From Micromonospora sp. NBC_01813 (GTDB taxonomy: Bacteria > Actinomycetota > Actinomycetes > Mycobacteriales > Micromonosporaceae): a stretch of 64,000 nucleotides of DNA. Location of the stretch: assembly GCF_035917335.1 (NCBI RefSeq), contig NZ_CP109067.1:2851001-2915000 (forward strand). The letters are read 5' to 3'. Below the pieces are notes generated by a model. That model did not search any database, was not told the origin of the DNA, and was given only the letters and a program-made list of their open reading frames with translations. Below, piece after piece: positions 49,646 to 59,572 of this stretch (its first letter is position 1; every line of letters starts with the position of its first letter). The translations under genes and the position numbers were made by a program.

Positions 49646-49809
49646 ACGATCATGTTGCCGGCACCGTCGCCGCTACGCGGGGTGTGTTACCGCTCCGTGA
49701 CCATTTGAGTTGCCTTCCGACACATTGCCCCGCCTAAAGTGGCGGGACAGACGTGAGGTGACCTCGGCCGACCGTTGACCCAGGGACGGTGCATGGACAG
49801 GGACGGTGC

Positions 49810-50562
49810 TTGACGGTGACGACCAGTGAACCTCTGATCGTGCTCAGTGGGGTGAACAAGTGGTTCGGCCCACTTCACGTGCTCGACGACGTCGACCTCT
49901 CCGTCGACCGTGGCGAGGTCGTCGTGGTGATCGGGCCTTCGGGGTCCGGTAAGTCCACTCTGTGCCGCGCGATCAACCGGCTGGAGCCGATCAACTCGGG
50001 CACGATCGTGTTCGACGGGCAGCCGCTGCCGGCCGAGGGCCGGGCGCTGGCCCGGCTGCGCAGCGAGGTCGGCATGGTGTTCCAGTCGTTCAACCTGTTC
50101 GCGCACAAGACCATTCTGGAAAACGTCGCGCTCGGCCCGATCAAGGTACGCCGGGAGAAGCCGGCGGCGGTGCGCGAACGCGCGCTGCAGCTGCTCGACC
50201 GGGTGGGGATCGCCAACCAGGCGGACAAGTTCCCCGCGCAGCTCTCCGGCGGCCAGCAGCAACGCGCGGCGATCGCCCGGGCGTTGGCGATGCAGCCGAA
50301 GGCGATGTTGTTCGACGAGCCGACCAGCGCGCTCGACCCGGAGATGGTCGGTGAGGTGCTCGACGTGATGACGTCGCTCGCCGCCGAGGGCATGACGATG
50401 GTCGTCGTCACCCACGAGATGGGTTTCGCCCGGCACGCGGCGAACCGGGTGATCTTCATGGCCGACGGGCAGCTCGTCGAGGACGCGCCACCGGCCGAGT
50501 TCTTCGCCAATCCCCGCAGCGACCGGGCCAAGGACTTCCTGTCGAAGATCCTCACCCACTGA
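49810..50562 (+). CDS. gluA: Glutamate ABC transporter ATP-binding protein GluA
   Basis: 250 residues from a TTG at 49810, chosen for the AGGGA six bases upstream; a GTG two codons later is possible. Walker [22 protein letters not shown]-loop [20 protein letters not shown], signature [18 protein letters not shown], Walker [20 protein letters not shown] and switch [16 protein letters not shown] are complete, typical of the polar amino-acid (PAO) ABC family. It drives uptake of glutamate or glutamine-like amino acids with GluB, GluC and GluD, whose genes follow in order. The bases CAGGGACGGTGC occur twice just before the start. Confidence 0.93.
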   Translation: MTVTTSEPLIVLSGVNKWFGPLHVLDDVDLSVDRGEVVVVIGPSGSGKSTLCRAINRLEPINSGTIVFDGQPLPAEGRALARLRSEVGMVFQSFNLFAHKTILENVALGPIKVRREKPAAVRERALQLLDRVGIANQADKFPAQLSGGQQQRAAIARALAMQPKAMLFDEPTSALDPEMVGEVLDVMTSLAAEGMTMVVVTHEMGFARHAANRVIFMADGQLVEDAPPAEFFANPRSDRAKDFLSKILTH

Positions 50563-50644
50563 TCTCGTCCATACCTGACATTCATCCATCGTGGAGTCGG
50601 CCGCGATCCGGCCGGCTTCCCATCGAAAAGGAGATCACTGAGCA

Positions 50645-51535
50645 ATGCGTATCTCACGCATGGCGGCGGTAGCCGCAGCGGCCGCACTGGCGCTGTCCAT
50701 GGCGGCGTGTGGCGACAACGGGGACGACACCGGCGGTGAGAACCCCGACGTGGTGGAGAGCCCGACCTTCGAGGCCGGCACGACCATGGCCGAGCTGAGC
50801 GAGGCCGGCAAGCTGGTGGTCGGCACCAAGTTCGACCAGCCCGGTTTCGGCCTGCAGGGCCTCGACGGCACGCCGGCCGGTTTCGACGTCGAGATCGCCA
50901 AGCTGATCGCGGGCGAGCTCGGCATCGCCGCCGACGACATCGAGTACGTGGAGGCTCCCTCGGCGGTCCGCGAGGAGCTCCTCGAGCAGGACCGGGCGGA
51001 CATCGTGGTGGCCACCTACACGATCAACCCGACCCGCAAGGAGCGGATCGACTTCGCCGGCCCGTACTACGTCGCGGGCCAGCACATCATGGTGCGCGCC
51101 GACGACGACTCGATCACCGGGCCGGAGTCGTTCGAGGCCGGCGACAAGAAGGTCTGCTCGGTGCAGGGCTCCACCCCGGCGGAGAACATCCAGGAGTACC
51201 TGGCGAACGCCGGTGAGCAGCTGGTCCTCTTCGACATCTACGACAAGTGCGTCGAGGCGCTGCGCGGCGGCCAGGTCGACGCGGTCACCACGGACAACGT
51301 GATCCTGCTCGGCTTCATCGCCGCCAACGAGGGCGAGTTCAAGCTCACCGGTGAGCAGTTCACCGAGGAGCCGTACGGCATCGGGGTCAAGAAGGGTGAC
51401 GACGCGTTCCGCGACTTCATCAACGACACCCTGGAGAAGATCTACGAGAACGGCTCGTACGCCGCAGCGTGGGAGTCCACCGCCGGCGAGTTCGACGACA
51501 ACACCCCGACCGGTCCGGCGGTCGACCGCTACTGA
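50645..51535 (+). CDS. gluB: Glutamate-binding lipoprotein GluB
   Basis: 296 residues. A signal peptide of type II ends ALSMAACGDNG, with the lipobox M-A-A-C and lipid-modified Cys. The SBP_bac_3 domain follows: KLVVGTKFDQPGFGLQGLDG, PAGFDVEIAKLIAGELGIA, RADIVVATYTINPTRKERID and FAGPYYVAGQHIMV. Cys residues in KVCSVQG and YDKCVEAL probably form a disulfide, as in GluB relatives. It binds glutamate outside the membrane and delivers it to GluCD. GAAAAGGAG precedes the ATG. A hairpin separates it from gluC. Confidence 0.94.
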   Translation: MRISRMAAVAAAAALALSMAACGDNGDDTGGENPDVVESPTFEAGTTMAELSEAGKLVVGTKFDQPGFGLQGLDGTPAGFDVEIAKLIAGELGIAADDIEYVEAPSAVREELLEQDRADIVVATYTINPTRKERIDFAGPYYVAGQHIMVRADDDSITGPESFEAGDKKVCSVQGSTPAENIQEYLANAGEQLVLFDIYDKCVEALRGGQVDAVTTDNVILLGFIAANEGEFKLTGEQFTEEPYGIGVKKGDDAFRDFINDTLEKIYENGSYAAAWESTAGEFDDNTPTGPAVDRY

Positions 51536-51561
51536 CCCTCGAGGTCACATCTGATCGAGCA

Positions 51562-51596
51562 CGGCCGGCCCGGTGCCCTCGGCTCCGGGCCGGCCG
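51562..51596 (+). terminator. Hairpin between gluB and gluC
   Basis: CGGCCGGCCCGG and CCGGGCCGGCCG pair over 12 bp around an 11-nt loop, 26 bp after the gluB stop and 51 bp before gluC. Inside an operon such a stem usually works as a partial terminator or RNA stabiliser that leaves more binding protein than permease. Confidence 0.65.
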
Positions 51597-51647
51597 GTCG
51601 GCACCGGCCGGTCACCCCGGCGGATGGTTCGAAGAAGGGTCTTTCGT

Positions 51648-52355
51648 GTGAGAGTGCTCGTCGACCACTTCGACGTGTTCGTCGGAGGTTTCTGGCTCAC
51701 CCTCCAACTGTGCGTGCTGTCCGCGACCGGCGCCCTGCTGATCGGCACGTTCATCGCGATCCTGCGGATCTCGCCGGTGCCGCCGCTGCGGTGGCTCGGC
51801 GGGGCGTACGTGACGATCTTCCGCAACGTGCCGCTGACCATCGTGATGTTCTTCTCGGCCTTCGGGCTGCCGGCGCTCGGCTCCAACGCCGACTTCCTGC
51901 GCATTCCCGGCCTGTCCTCGATCTTCAGCCGGCTCGGCATCGACCTGCCGTACTTCCGGTTCGCGGTGATCGCGTTGAGCGTCTATACCGGAGCCTTCGT
52001 CTGTGAGGCGATCCGCAGTGGTATCAACGCGGTGTCGCCCGGCCAGGCGGAGGCCGCCCGCGCGATCGGCCTCAGCTTCACCCAGAATCTGCGGTACGTG
52101 GTGCTCCCCCAGGCGTGGAAGGCCGCGATCGTCCCACTGGGCAGCGTCATCATCGCGATGATCAAGAACTCTGCGCTCGCCGGCTTCTTCGGCGTGGTCG
52201 GTGACCTGTCGAACTCGGCCCAGAACCTGACCAGCGCCCTGGGCGAGCCGATCATCCCGGTCTTCGTCGGTATCTCGATCGGCTTCCTGATCATGACCGT
52301 TCCGTTGGGCATGCTGTTGGACCGGGTCGAGGGCCGCCGGGCGGTGGCCCGGTGA
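51648..52355 (+). CDS. gluC: Glutamate ABC transporter permease GluC
   Basis: 235 residues from a GTG at 51648, with AAGAAGGG upstream; the longer frame lacks similarity. It has about five transmembrane segments, with SGINAVSPGQAEAARAIGLS and LRYVVLPQAWKAAIVPLGS giving the E-A-A-x3-G cytoplasmic loop that docks the ATPase. VDHFDVFVGGFWLTLQLCVL begins as in other His/Glu-family permeases. It pairs with GluD as a heterodimer. It lies downstream of the intercistronic hairpin. Confidence 0.93.
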   Translation: MRVLVDHFDVFVGGFWLTLQLCVLSATGALLIGTFIAILRISPVPPLRWLGGAYVTIFRNVPLTIVMFFSAFGLPALGSNADFLRIPGLSSIFSRLGIDLPYFRFAVIALSVYTGAFVCEAIRSGINAVSPGQAEAARAIGLSFTQNLRYVVLPQAWKAAIVPLGSVIIAMIKNSALAGFFGVVGDLSNSAQNLTSALGEPIIPVFVGISIGFLIMTVPLGMLLDRVEGRRAVAR

Positions 52356-52425
52356 CCACGGCCGGCGGGTCCGGCCCCGCTGCCGCGAACCAGGGATCGG
52401 GCACCGCGAACGAAGGATTGGCATC

Positions 52426-53445
52426 GTGAGCCAGCAGAGTGTGCTGTACGACGCCCCCGGCCCCCGGGCGCGGCGGGTCACGCTGATCGTCAGCGTGCTG
52501 TCGGCGGTCGCTGCCGCGGCTGCCGGCTACTTCTTCGTCTACCGGCCGCTGGCCGCACGTGACCAGTTCACGATGGACAAATGGGGTCCGCTGATCGACC
52601 CCGGCAACGACGTGTTCGGCCAGGTGTGGGAACTGCTCGGCGATGGCATCGCCGCCACCCTGACCGCCGCCGGCCTGGCGATCGCGTTGTCGCTGCTGTT
52701 CGGCACCGCGCTGGCGATCCTGCGGATCCAACTCAAGGCGCTGATGCGCCGCCGGTTCGTCGGCCTGGCCACGCCGCTGGCGATCGCGGTACGCACGCTG
52801 AGCTGGGTGTTGAACGCGGTGACCCGCTTCTGCGTCGAGGTGTTCCGTGGGCTGCCGGTGGTCATCACCATCTTCTTCGTGGCCCGTGGACTGCCGGAGC
52901 TCGGTCTGGAGATCACCCTGCCGTTCGGCCACGAGATGCTGCCGTACCTCGTCCTGGGTCTGACGATCTACAACGGCGTGGTCATCGGCGAGATCGTCCG
53001 TTCCGGCATGGAGGGTCTGCCCTCCGGGCAGCGGGAGGCCGCCGCCGCGATCGGGCTGTCGTCGTTCCAGACCACCCGGATGATCCTGCTGCCGCAGGCG
53101 TTCCGGATCATGCTGCCGTCGCTGATCAGCCAGCTGATCGTGGTGCTCAAGGACACCTCGCTGGGCTTCATCATCGGCTACCAGGAGACGCTGCTGGTCG
53201 GCCGGACGATCATCCAGAACCTGCGCAACCCGATCCAGGTCTACATCGTGATCGGGGTGCTCTTCATCGCGGTGAACTACGCGCTGTCGCGGCTCGCCGA
53301 GTTCGCGCAGCGGATGCTGGCCCGGGGCCGGCGTACCGGCCAGCTTCCGCCGGCCGCTCCGCCGGCGTCGACGTTGGTCGGGCCGCAGCCGTCTGTCAGC
53401 GGCGGCCCCGGCGCCGGTACGGCACCCACACCAGCCGCACCCTGA
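52426..53445 (+). CDS. gluD: Glutamate ABC transporter permease GluD
   Basis: 339 residues from a GTG at 52426. A first membrane segment (LIVSVLSAVAAAAAGYFFVY) is followed by an outside region of ~60 residues and then the permease core (GIAATLTAAGLAIALSLLFG to SGMEGLPSGQREAAAAIGLS and RMILLPQAFRIMLPSLIS). The E-A-A loop is intact. The last ~35 residues are Pro/Ala-rich and disordered. It completes the gluABCD importer. Confidence 0.93.
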   Translation: MSQQSVLYDAPGPRARRVTLIVSVLSAVAAAAAGYFFVYRPLAARDQFTMDKWGPLIDPGNDVFGQVWELLGDGIAATLTAAGLAIALSLLFGTALAILRIQLKALMRRRFVGLATPLAIAVRTLSWVLNAVTRFCVEVFRGLPVVITIFFVARGLPELGLEITLPFGHEMLPYLVLGLTIYNGVVIGEIVRSGMEGLPSGQREAAAAIGLSSFQTTRMILLPQAFRIMLPSLISQLIVVLKDTSLGFIIGYQETLLVGRTIIQNLRNPIQVYIVIGVLFIAVNYALSRLAEFAQRMLARGRRTGQLPPAAPPASTLVGPQPSVSGGPGAGTAPTPAAP

Positions 53446-53465
53446 CCCCTGACCCCTGACCCTCC

Positions 53466-53527
53466 GGCGATCTTGCAGTTATCGAGAGCATTTGTCTGAG
53501 TTGTCCGTCGATAAGTGCAAGATCGCC
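53466..53527. repeat. Long inverted repeat between gluD and rny
   Basis: GGCGATCTTGCA with TGCAAGATCGCC (12 bp) and, after one mismatch, TTATCGA with TCGATAA (7 bp) form a 20-position stem with a 22-nt loop. It starts 20 bp after gluD and ends 35 bp from the rny stop, so it can terminate both converging transcripts. The preceding bases hold three near-copies of TGACCCC. Confidence 0.85.
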
Positions 53528-53562
53528 GCGCACGGCGGTGGGGTCCGGGTATCCGGACGGGT

Positions 53563-55341
53563 TCAGCGGGCGATTTCGGTGACCCGGGACTCGCGGACCA
53601 CAGTGACCCGGATCTGCCCCGGGTAGGTGAGCTCTTCCTCGATCTGCTTGGCCACGTCCCGGGCGAGCACCGCCGCACCGATGTCGTCGACGTCGTCCGG
53701 CTTGACCATCACCCGGATCTCCCGGCCGGCCTGCATCGCGAAGACCTTGTCGACGCCGATCTTGCCGGCGGCGATCTCCTCGATCCGCTCCAACCGCTTG
53801 ACGTACGCCTCCAGGCTCTCCCGCCGCGCACCGGGACGCCCGCCGGAGCAGGCGTCGGATGCCTGGGTGAGCACCGCCTCGACGGTCTGCGGGGTCACCT
53901 CGTTGTGGTGGGCCTCGATGGCGTGCACGACATCCTCGGCCTCGCCGTACTTGCGGGCGACGTCGGCTCCGATGATCGCGTGGCTCCCCTCCACCTCGTG
54001 GGTGAGCGCCTTGCCGATGTCGTGCAGGAACGCGCACCGCTTGATCAGCGCGACGTCCAGGCGCAGCTCGGCGGCCATCACCCCGGCGATGTGCGCCGTC
54101 TCGACCAGATGCTTGAGCACGTTCTGGCCGTACGAGGTCCGGTAGCGCAGCCGGCCGAGCAGGGCGACCAGCTCCGGGTGGATCTCGGTGATCCCGACGT
54201 CGACGAGCGCGTCCTCGGCCGCGCGGTGACACAGCTGCTCGACTTCCTGCCGGGCGGTCTCGAACACCTCCTCGATGCGGTGCGGGTGGATCCGCCCGTC
54301 GAGCACCAGCTTCTCCAGGGTGAGCCGGCCGACCTCCCGGCGGACCGGGTCGAAGCAGGACAGCAGGACCGCTTCGGGAGTGTCGTCGATGATCAGGTTG
54401 ACGCCGGTCACCGATTCGAAGGCCCGGATGTTGCGCCCTTCGCGGCCGATGATCCGGCCCTTCATCTCGTCGCCGGGCAGGTGCAGCACGCTGACCACGC
54501 TCTCGGCGGTCTGTTCGCTGGCCACCCGTTGGATCGCGTCCACCACGATGTGCCGGGCCCGCTGGTCGGCGGTGTTGCGGGCGTCGGCCTCGATGTCGCG
54601 TACCAGGATCGCGGCTTCCCGTTTGGCCTGGTTCTCGATCGCCTCGACGAGCTCGCCGCGGGCCGCCTCCGTGGTGAGCCCGGCCACCCGCTCGAGCTCA
54701 CGCTGCCAGCGCTCCTCGGCGGCGGCGAGGTCCGCCTCCCGCGCGGCCAGTGCCGCCTTGCGCTCGGCGAGTTCGGTGACGGTGGCGCTCAACCGACGGT
54801 CCCGCTCGGCGATCCGGTCAGCTTCCTCGGTGTGCTGCCGTTCCCGCTCGTCCATCCGCTGGCTGCGCCGGTCCAGCTCGACGGACTGCTCCTTGACCGT
54901 CCGGGAGAGCATCGCGATCTCGCGTTCGCCGCTGCGGCGGGCGGCGGCCCGGACCTGCTCGGCCTCGGCCTCGGCCTGTCGGTGTGCGCGTTCCAGGACG
55001 GTGTCGGCCTCGGCACGGGCCGCGTCGAGAACCCGGCGGGCCTCGGCCCGTGCAGCGGTCGCCTCGGCCTTGGCGGCGGCGGCGTCGGTCCGGGCTGCGG
55101 CAGCCGCGCTCTTGGCCTGCTCGACGGCGCTGGTGGCCTCGTCGGCGGCGGTACGCAGCGCGGCGAGGGACTGCTCGTGGCGGTCCCGAGCGGCGACGAA
55201 CGCGGGGTCGTCCTCGGCCGGGGGTGGTGGCCCGGGAAGCGTCAGCCGGCGCAAGGTACGGGCACCGATGACCAGCCCGGCGGACACCACGACGGCGAGT
55301 ACGACGACGGCGGCGAACAGCGCCCACTCCAGCCCGGTCAT
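53563..55341 (-). CDS. rny: Ribonuclease Y
   Basis: 592 residues from the ATG at 55341, chosen because the family starts with a membrane anchor (TGLEWALFAAVVVLAVVVSA). A coiled coil of ~190 residues (EARRVLDAARAEADTVLERA onward) is followed by a KH domain (LHLPGDEMKGRIIGREGRNI) and an HD domain (LKHLVETAHIAGVMAAELRL, AFLHDIGKALTHEVEGSHAI with H-D) containing the metal site. It is an endonuclease that starts mRNA decay at the membrane. The recA-recX-rny order is standard for this lineage. A 494-bp gap without genes lies upstream. Confidence 0.94.
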   Translation of the reverse strand: MTGLEWALFAAVVVLAVVVSAGLVIGARTLRRLTLPGPPPPAEDDPAFVAARDRHEQSLAALRTAADEATSAVEQAKSAAAAARTDAAAAKAEATAARAEARRVLDAARAEADTVLERAHRQAEAEAEQVRAAARRSGEREIAMLSRTVKEQSVELDRRSQRMDERERQHTEEADRIAERDRRLSATVTELAERKAALAAREADLAAAEERWQRELERVAGLTTEAARGELVEAIENQAKREAAILVRDIEADARNTADQRARHIVVDAIQRVASEQTAESVVSVLHLPGDEMKGRIIGREGRNIRAFESVTGVNLIIDDTPEAVLLSCFDPVRREVGRLTLEKLVLDGRIHPHRIEEVFETARQEVEQLCHRAAEDALVDVGITEIHPELVALLGRLRYRTSYGQNVLKHLVETAHIAGVMAAELRLDVALIKRCAFLHDIGKALTHEVEGSHAIIGADVARKYGEAEDVVHAIEAHHNEVTPQTVEAVLTQASDACSGGRPGARRESLEAYVKRLERIEEIAAGKIGVDKVFAMQAGREIRVMVKPDDVDDIGAAVLARDVAKQIEEELTYPGQIRVTVVRESRVTEIAR

Positions 55342-55835
55342 GCCGATGCTCCGGACACGCCGACACTCACGTGCCCCGCCGGGTCCCTGCGCTGCGCCAT
55401 GACCGCCTCCAGTCCGCCGTCGACCCGTCCGGAGGCCCGTTGCTCCGGCCGGCCACGGCTGTGGGAACGCCCGACCGTGGCGGCTGACCATCGACCAGAC
55501 GGCACCCTCGCGGTGCCTCGTGACAGCGGCGTGGTGCCGCCGTCGCATGCCATGGCCACCGGACCGGCCTGTCCGGTGGCGACGTATCTGGCCACTGAGC
55601 TGCTGCGAAGTGATGTCGTACTGTTATGAGATCTATATTGTGCGGTTAGCCTACGACGGATCGGTTGTTCGTCTGTAACGCGAGGCTAGGTCGCGAGGGG
55701 CCGTTCGGTCAAGAACTCATGATCGACCCCATGGCAGAACTCAGGGCAGCCAAGCGCTCACTGCCAGCTTGCCACGCTCAGGACGCAGCAGGATGAGTCG
55801 GAAATTTGGCACATCCTGCGGTGGAGTACATCCCG
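55342..55835. other. 494-bp gap between recX and rny, no gene seen
   Basis: The part nearest rny (55342-55600) is GC-rich and could be a leader; an open frame continues upstream from rny but lacks family similarity. From 55620 to 55680 the sequence is more AT-rich (TTATGAGATCTATATTGTGC), a plausible promoter for rny on the minus strand. I see no tRNA cloverleaf, riboswitch or small coding gene with a clear ribosome site. Confidence 0.5.
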
Positions 55836-56582
55836 TCAGGTGGGCCAACCGCGCCCGGCATCCGGGTCGGGCAGGTCGCCGATCAACCCGTCCTCCTCCA
55901 CCAGCTCGGTGAATTCCGCTGCCTCGGCGGAGTGTTCGGCGAGCGCCTCCCGCACCACCGGCACCGCGACGCCCGCCGAGTAGCCCTTGCGGGCCAACAT
56001 CGCGACCAGGCGCCGGAAGAGCGCCGCCGGCTCCCCTCGGGCGGTACGCAGTTTACGGTTGACCAGCTCCTCGGCGGTGACCCGCTCGGTCTGCTCGTCC
56101 AGCCCGTCGAGGGCGTCCCGGGCGGTCTCGGGATCGACTCCGCGCTGGCGTAGCTCGACGGCGAGGCTCCGCCGGGCGAGGCCGCGACCATGATGCCGGC
56201 TGGTCACCCAGGCCCGGGCGAACGCCGCATCGTCGATCATCCCCACCTCGTCGTACCGGTCCAGGACCGACCGGGTCGTCTCCTCGGAGATGCCGCGACG
56301 ACGCAGCACGGCGGCCAACTCGGCCCGGGTCCGTGGTCGTGCCGCGAGCTGCCGCAGGCAGATGTCCCGGGCCTGCTGAGCCTCGTCCACCTGCTGGCTC
56401 TTGGCCGACCGGCCGGCGGGTGGTGCCAGCTCGGCCGTGCCGGCCGACTCAGCCGGCTGCCCGCCGGGGCCGTCCCGCTGATCGACGGAATCGCCCCGCT
56501 GACCGGTGCGGGAGGTGCGCGGACGGGGCGGAGCCGCATCCCAGCCCCGCCCCGTCCGCGCACCTCGACGCCGCCCTGCCAT
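55836..56582 (-). CDS. recX: Regulatory protein RecX
   Basis: 248 residues. A ~65-residue disordered start (RRRGARTGRGWDAAPPRPRT onward) precedes three helical RecX repeats: ARDICLRQLAARPRTRAELA, RRRGISEETTRSVLDRYDEV and MIDDAAFARAWVTSRHHGRG, ending with KGYSAGVAVPVVREALAEH. RecX binds RecA filaments and limits their growth. It begins six bases downstream of the recA stop, so the pair is co-transcribed and shares the SOS-controlled recA promoter. Confidence 0.95.
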   Translation of the reverse strand: MAGRRRGARTGRGWDAAPPRPRTSRTGQRGDSVDQRDGPGGQPAESAGTAELAPPAGRSAKSQQVDEAQQARDICLRQLAARPRTRAELAAVLRRRGISEETTRSVLDRYDEVGMIDDAAFARAWVTSRHHGRGLARRSLAVELRQRGVDPETARDALDGLDEQTERVTAEELVNRKLRTARGEPAALFRRLVAMLARKGYSAGVAVPVVREALAEHSAEAAEFTELVEEDGLIGDLPDPDAGRGWPT

Positions 56583-56587
56583 CTGGA

Positions 56588-57634
<1,047 letters not shown>

Positions 57635-57774
57635 TGCTGCCACCCCTACGTTTGCCGACTTTCCAGGCGTCCTGGCCGAGCTTCTCGTCACACGGTCACG
57701 CTAGGCGCTGGGTCCGACAGAAAACAGCCGACTGGCCGCAGCCTGTGGACGAGCGCCGCTGAGTGGACAATAGC

Positions 57775-57788
57775 CGAACAGATGTACG
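57775..57788 (-). promoter_or_regulatory. SOS (LexA) box of recA
   Basis: CGAACAGATGTACG, 141 bp upstream of the recA start, matches CGAACRNNYGTTYG at all but one position and shares the ACAGATGT core with the box at lexA. LexA would repress recA-recX from here. Confidence 0.8.
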
Positions 57789-57907
57789 ACTGGAGCGGGG
57801 ACACGCCAACCAAATATCTACCGCAGAGCCATCACGCAAACGCGTAGCGTCGCTATTTTACGTGCCGTTGCCAAGTGACAGCTTTCAGTGAGCGACGCCG
57901 GCCGGGT

Positions 57908-58108
57908 TCAGCGCAATCGGGCCGGTACCCGATCCGGATAGGCGGCGCAGACGGCACGCCAGACCACCACTGTCTGCTCGCCCGCCGCCAACGCCTGGGC
58001 GATGGTCCGACCGCCCAACTGGGCCAGCACCTGGTCCGCAGCGATACTGCGGGCGTACGCCGGACCGAAGACCTCGTCCAACCGTCCCCAGAAGTCCGTC
58101 AACCGCAT
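57908..58108 (-). CDS. DUF3046 protein
   Basis: 66 residues, MRLTDFWGRLDEVFGPAYAR then SIAADQVLAQLGGRTIAQAL and VWRAVCAAYPDRVPARLR. DUF3046 proteins are short, cytosolic, limited to actinobacteria, and usually encoded next to recA. Function unknown. It lies between the MFS exporter (24-bp gap) and recA, all on the same strand; the SOS box lies downstream of it, so it is not part of the recA transcript. Confidence 0.93.
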   Translation of the reverse strand: MRLTDFWGRLDEVFGPAYARSIAADQVLAQLGGRTIAQALAAGEQTVVVWRAVCAAYPDRVPARLR

Positions 58109-58132
58109 TCCGACCCTTTCCCTCCTACCACG

Positions 58133-59572
58133 TCAGCCGTCCACCGGCTTGGTCACCGTGGACACCGTCCCGGTGGGTCCGGCGCCGGCCGGCACCGGAC
58201 CCACCACGACGGACGCCGACGTCGGACGCAGCACCAGACCCAGCAGCGGCACCGTCGCCAACGCCGCGAGCGCGGTCAGGACGCCGAAACCAGCGACACC
58301 GACGATGACGCCGCTGACCGCTCCCGCCGCCGCGCCGGCCAGTCCCATGATCAGATCGGACAGGCCCTGCACCGACGGACGGACGTCGACCGGCACCGAC
58401 TCCGACAACAGCGTCGATCCGGCCACCATCGTGCCCGACCAGCCGAGGCCGAGCAGCACCAGGCCGACCGACAGCCGTGGCGCGTCGTGGCCAGCGGTGC
58501 CCGAGACCGCACACGCGGCGAGCAGCAACCCGACCCCGCCGAGGATCACCGGACGTCGACCGGCCCGGTCGGTCAGCCAGCCGACCACCGGCGCGAACGC
58601 GTACATGCCGGCGATGTGCAGACTCAGCACCAGCCCGACGATCCGCAACAGGTCGTCGCCGGTGTGCGCCGAGCCGAGATGCACCGGCGTCATCGCCATC
58701 ACCCCGACCATCACCAGGTGACCGACGGCGACAGCGGCGATACCGAGTCGCGCGGCCGGTTGGGTGGCGACGACCGCGAGCGCCGGCCGCAGACCGCGGG
58801 CGGCCCGGGCCGGTGGGTGTCCGGCGGCCCCGACCGGGGTAAGGCCGCCGGTCGGGGCCGGGGCCGCCGACGGGACGCGGCCGACATCGGCGGCTGCGGC
58901 CTGCCTCGGTACCACGACGGCGAGTCGCCGGGCGGTCAGCAACGGGTCCGGGCGGAGCAACACCAGGACCAGCAGCCCGGCGGTCAGGAACGCCACCGTG
59001 CTGACGACGAACGGGCCCGACAGCGGCGGCAGGCCGAAGCCACCGGCCGACCGGTCCGCCGCCGAGGCGAGATTCGGCGCGGTGACCGCACCGATCGTCG
59101 TCGCCCACACCACCAGGGACAGTTGGCGACCCCGGCGGTGCGGCTCGGCCAGGTCGACGGCCGCGTACCGGGCCTGCAGCCCGGCCGTGCTGGCCCCGCC
59201 GAAGAGCACCATACCGACGAAGAGCAGCGGCACCCAGCGCTGCGCTGCGGCGGCGACCACCAGCACCCCGCCGAGCGCACCGACCAGGTAGGCCAGCACC
59301 AGCCCGGGACGGCGGCCGTACTGGTTCATGATCCGGACGACCGGTACGGCGAGCAGCGCCCCACCGACCACCGCCGCGCTCTGCGCCAGACCGGAGACGG
59401 TCACCCCGCCGAGGTCGGCGGCGAGCAGCCCGCCCACCGAGATCCCGATGGTGACCCCGATGCCGCCGATCACCTGGGTACCGGACAGCAGTCGCAGCGT
59501 GCGTCGCTGGATGCGGGCGGTGTCGCCGACCGGCGTGGCCGGTGCCGGCGGCGGGGTGGTCGACGCGGTCAT
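58133..59572 (-). CDS. MFS transporter
   Basis: 479 residues from the ATG at 59572, with about twelve membrane segments. Motif A variants are VRIMNQYGRRPGLVLAYLVG after TM2 and LTDRAGRRPVILGGVGLLLA after TM8, and a ~60-residue Pro/Ala-rich cytosolic loop lies between TM6 and TM7. It is probably a proton-driven exporter of drugs or metabolites. It overlaps the UdgX-type gene upstream in an ATGA junction, so the two are translated together, an odd pairing for an exporter. Confidence 0.88.
   Translation of the reverse strand: MTASTTPPPAPATPVGDTARIQRRTLRLLSGTQVIGGIGVTIGISVGGLLAADLGGVTVSGLAQSAAVVGGALLAVPVVRIMNQYGRRPGLVLAYLVGALGGVLVVAAAAQRWVPLLFVGMVLFGGASTAGLQARYAAVDLAEPHRRGRQLSLVVWATTIGAVTAPNLASAADRSAGGFGLPPLSGPFVVSTVAFLTAGLLVLVLLRPDPLLTARRLAVVVPRQAAAADVGRVPSAAPAPTGGLTPVGAAGHPPARAARGLRPALAVVATQPAARLGIAAVAVGHLVMVGVMAMTPVHLGSAHTGDDLLRIVGLVLSLHIAGMYAFAPVVGWLTDRAGRRPVILGGVGLLLAACAVSGTAGHDAPRLSVGLVLLGLGWSGTMVAGSTLLSESVPVDVRPSVQGLSDLIMGLAGAAAGAVSGVIVGVAGFGVLTALAALATVPLLGLVLRPTSASVVVGPVPAGAGPTGTVSTVTKPVDG

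Noticed and set aside
55342-55835. A tRNA or small RNA in the recX-rny gap
   Set aside because: No cloverleaf, no T-loop GTTCNANNC and no clear hairpin-terminator pair was found on either strand.
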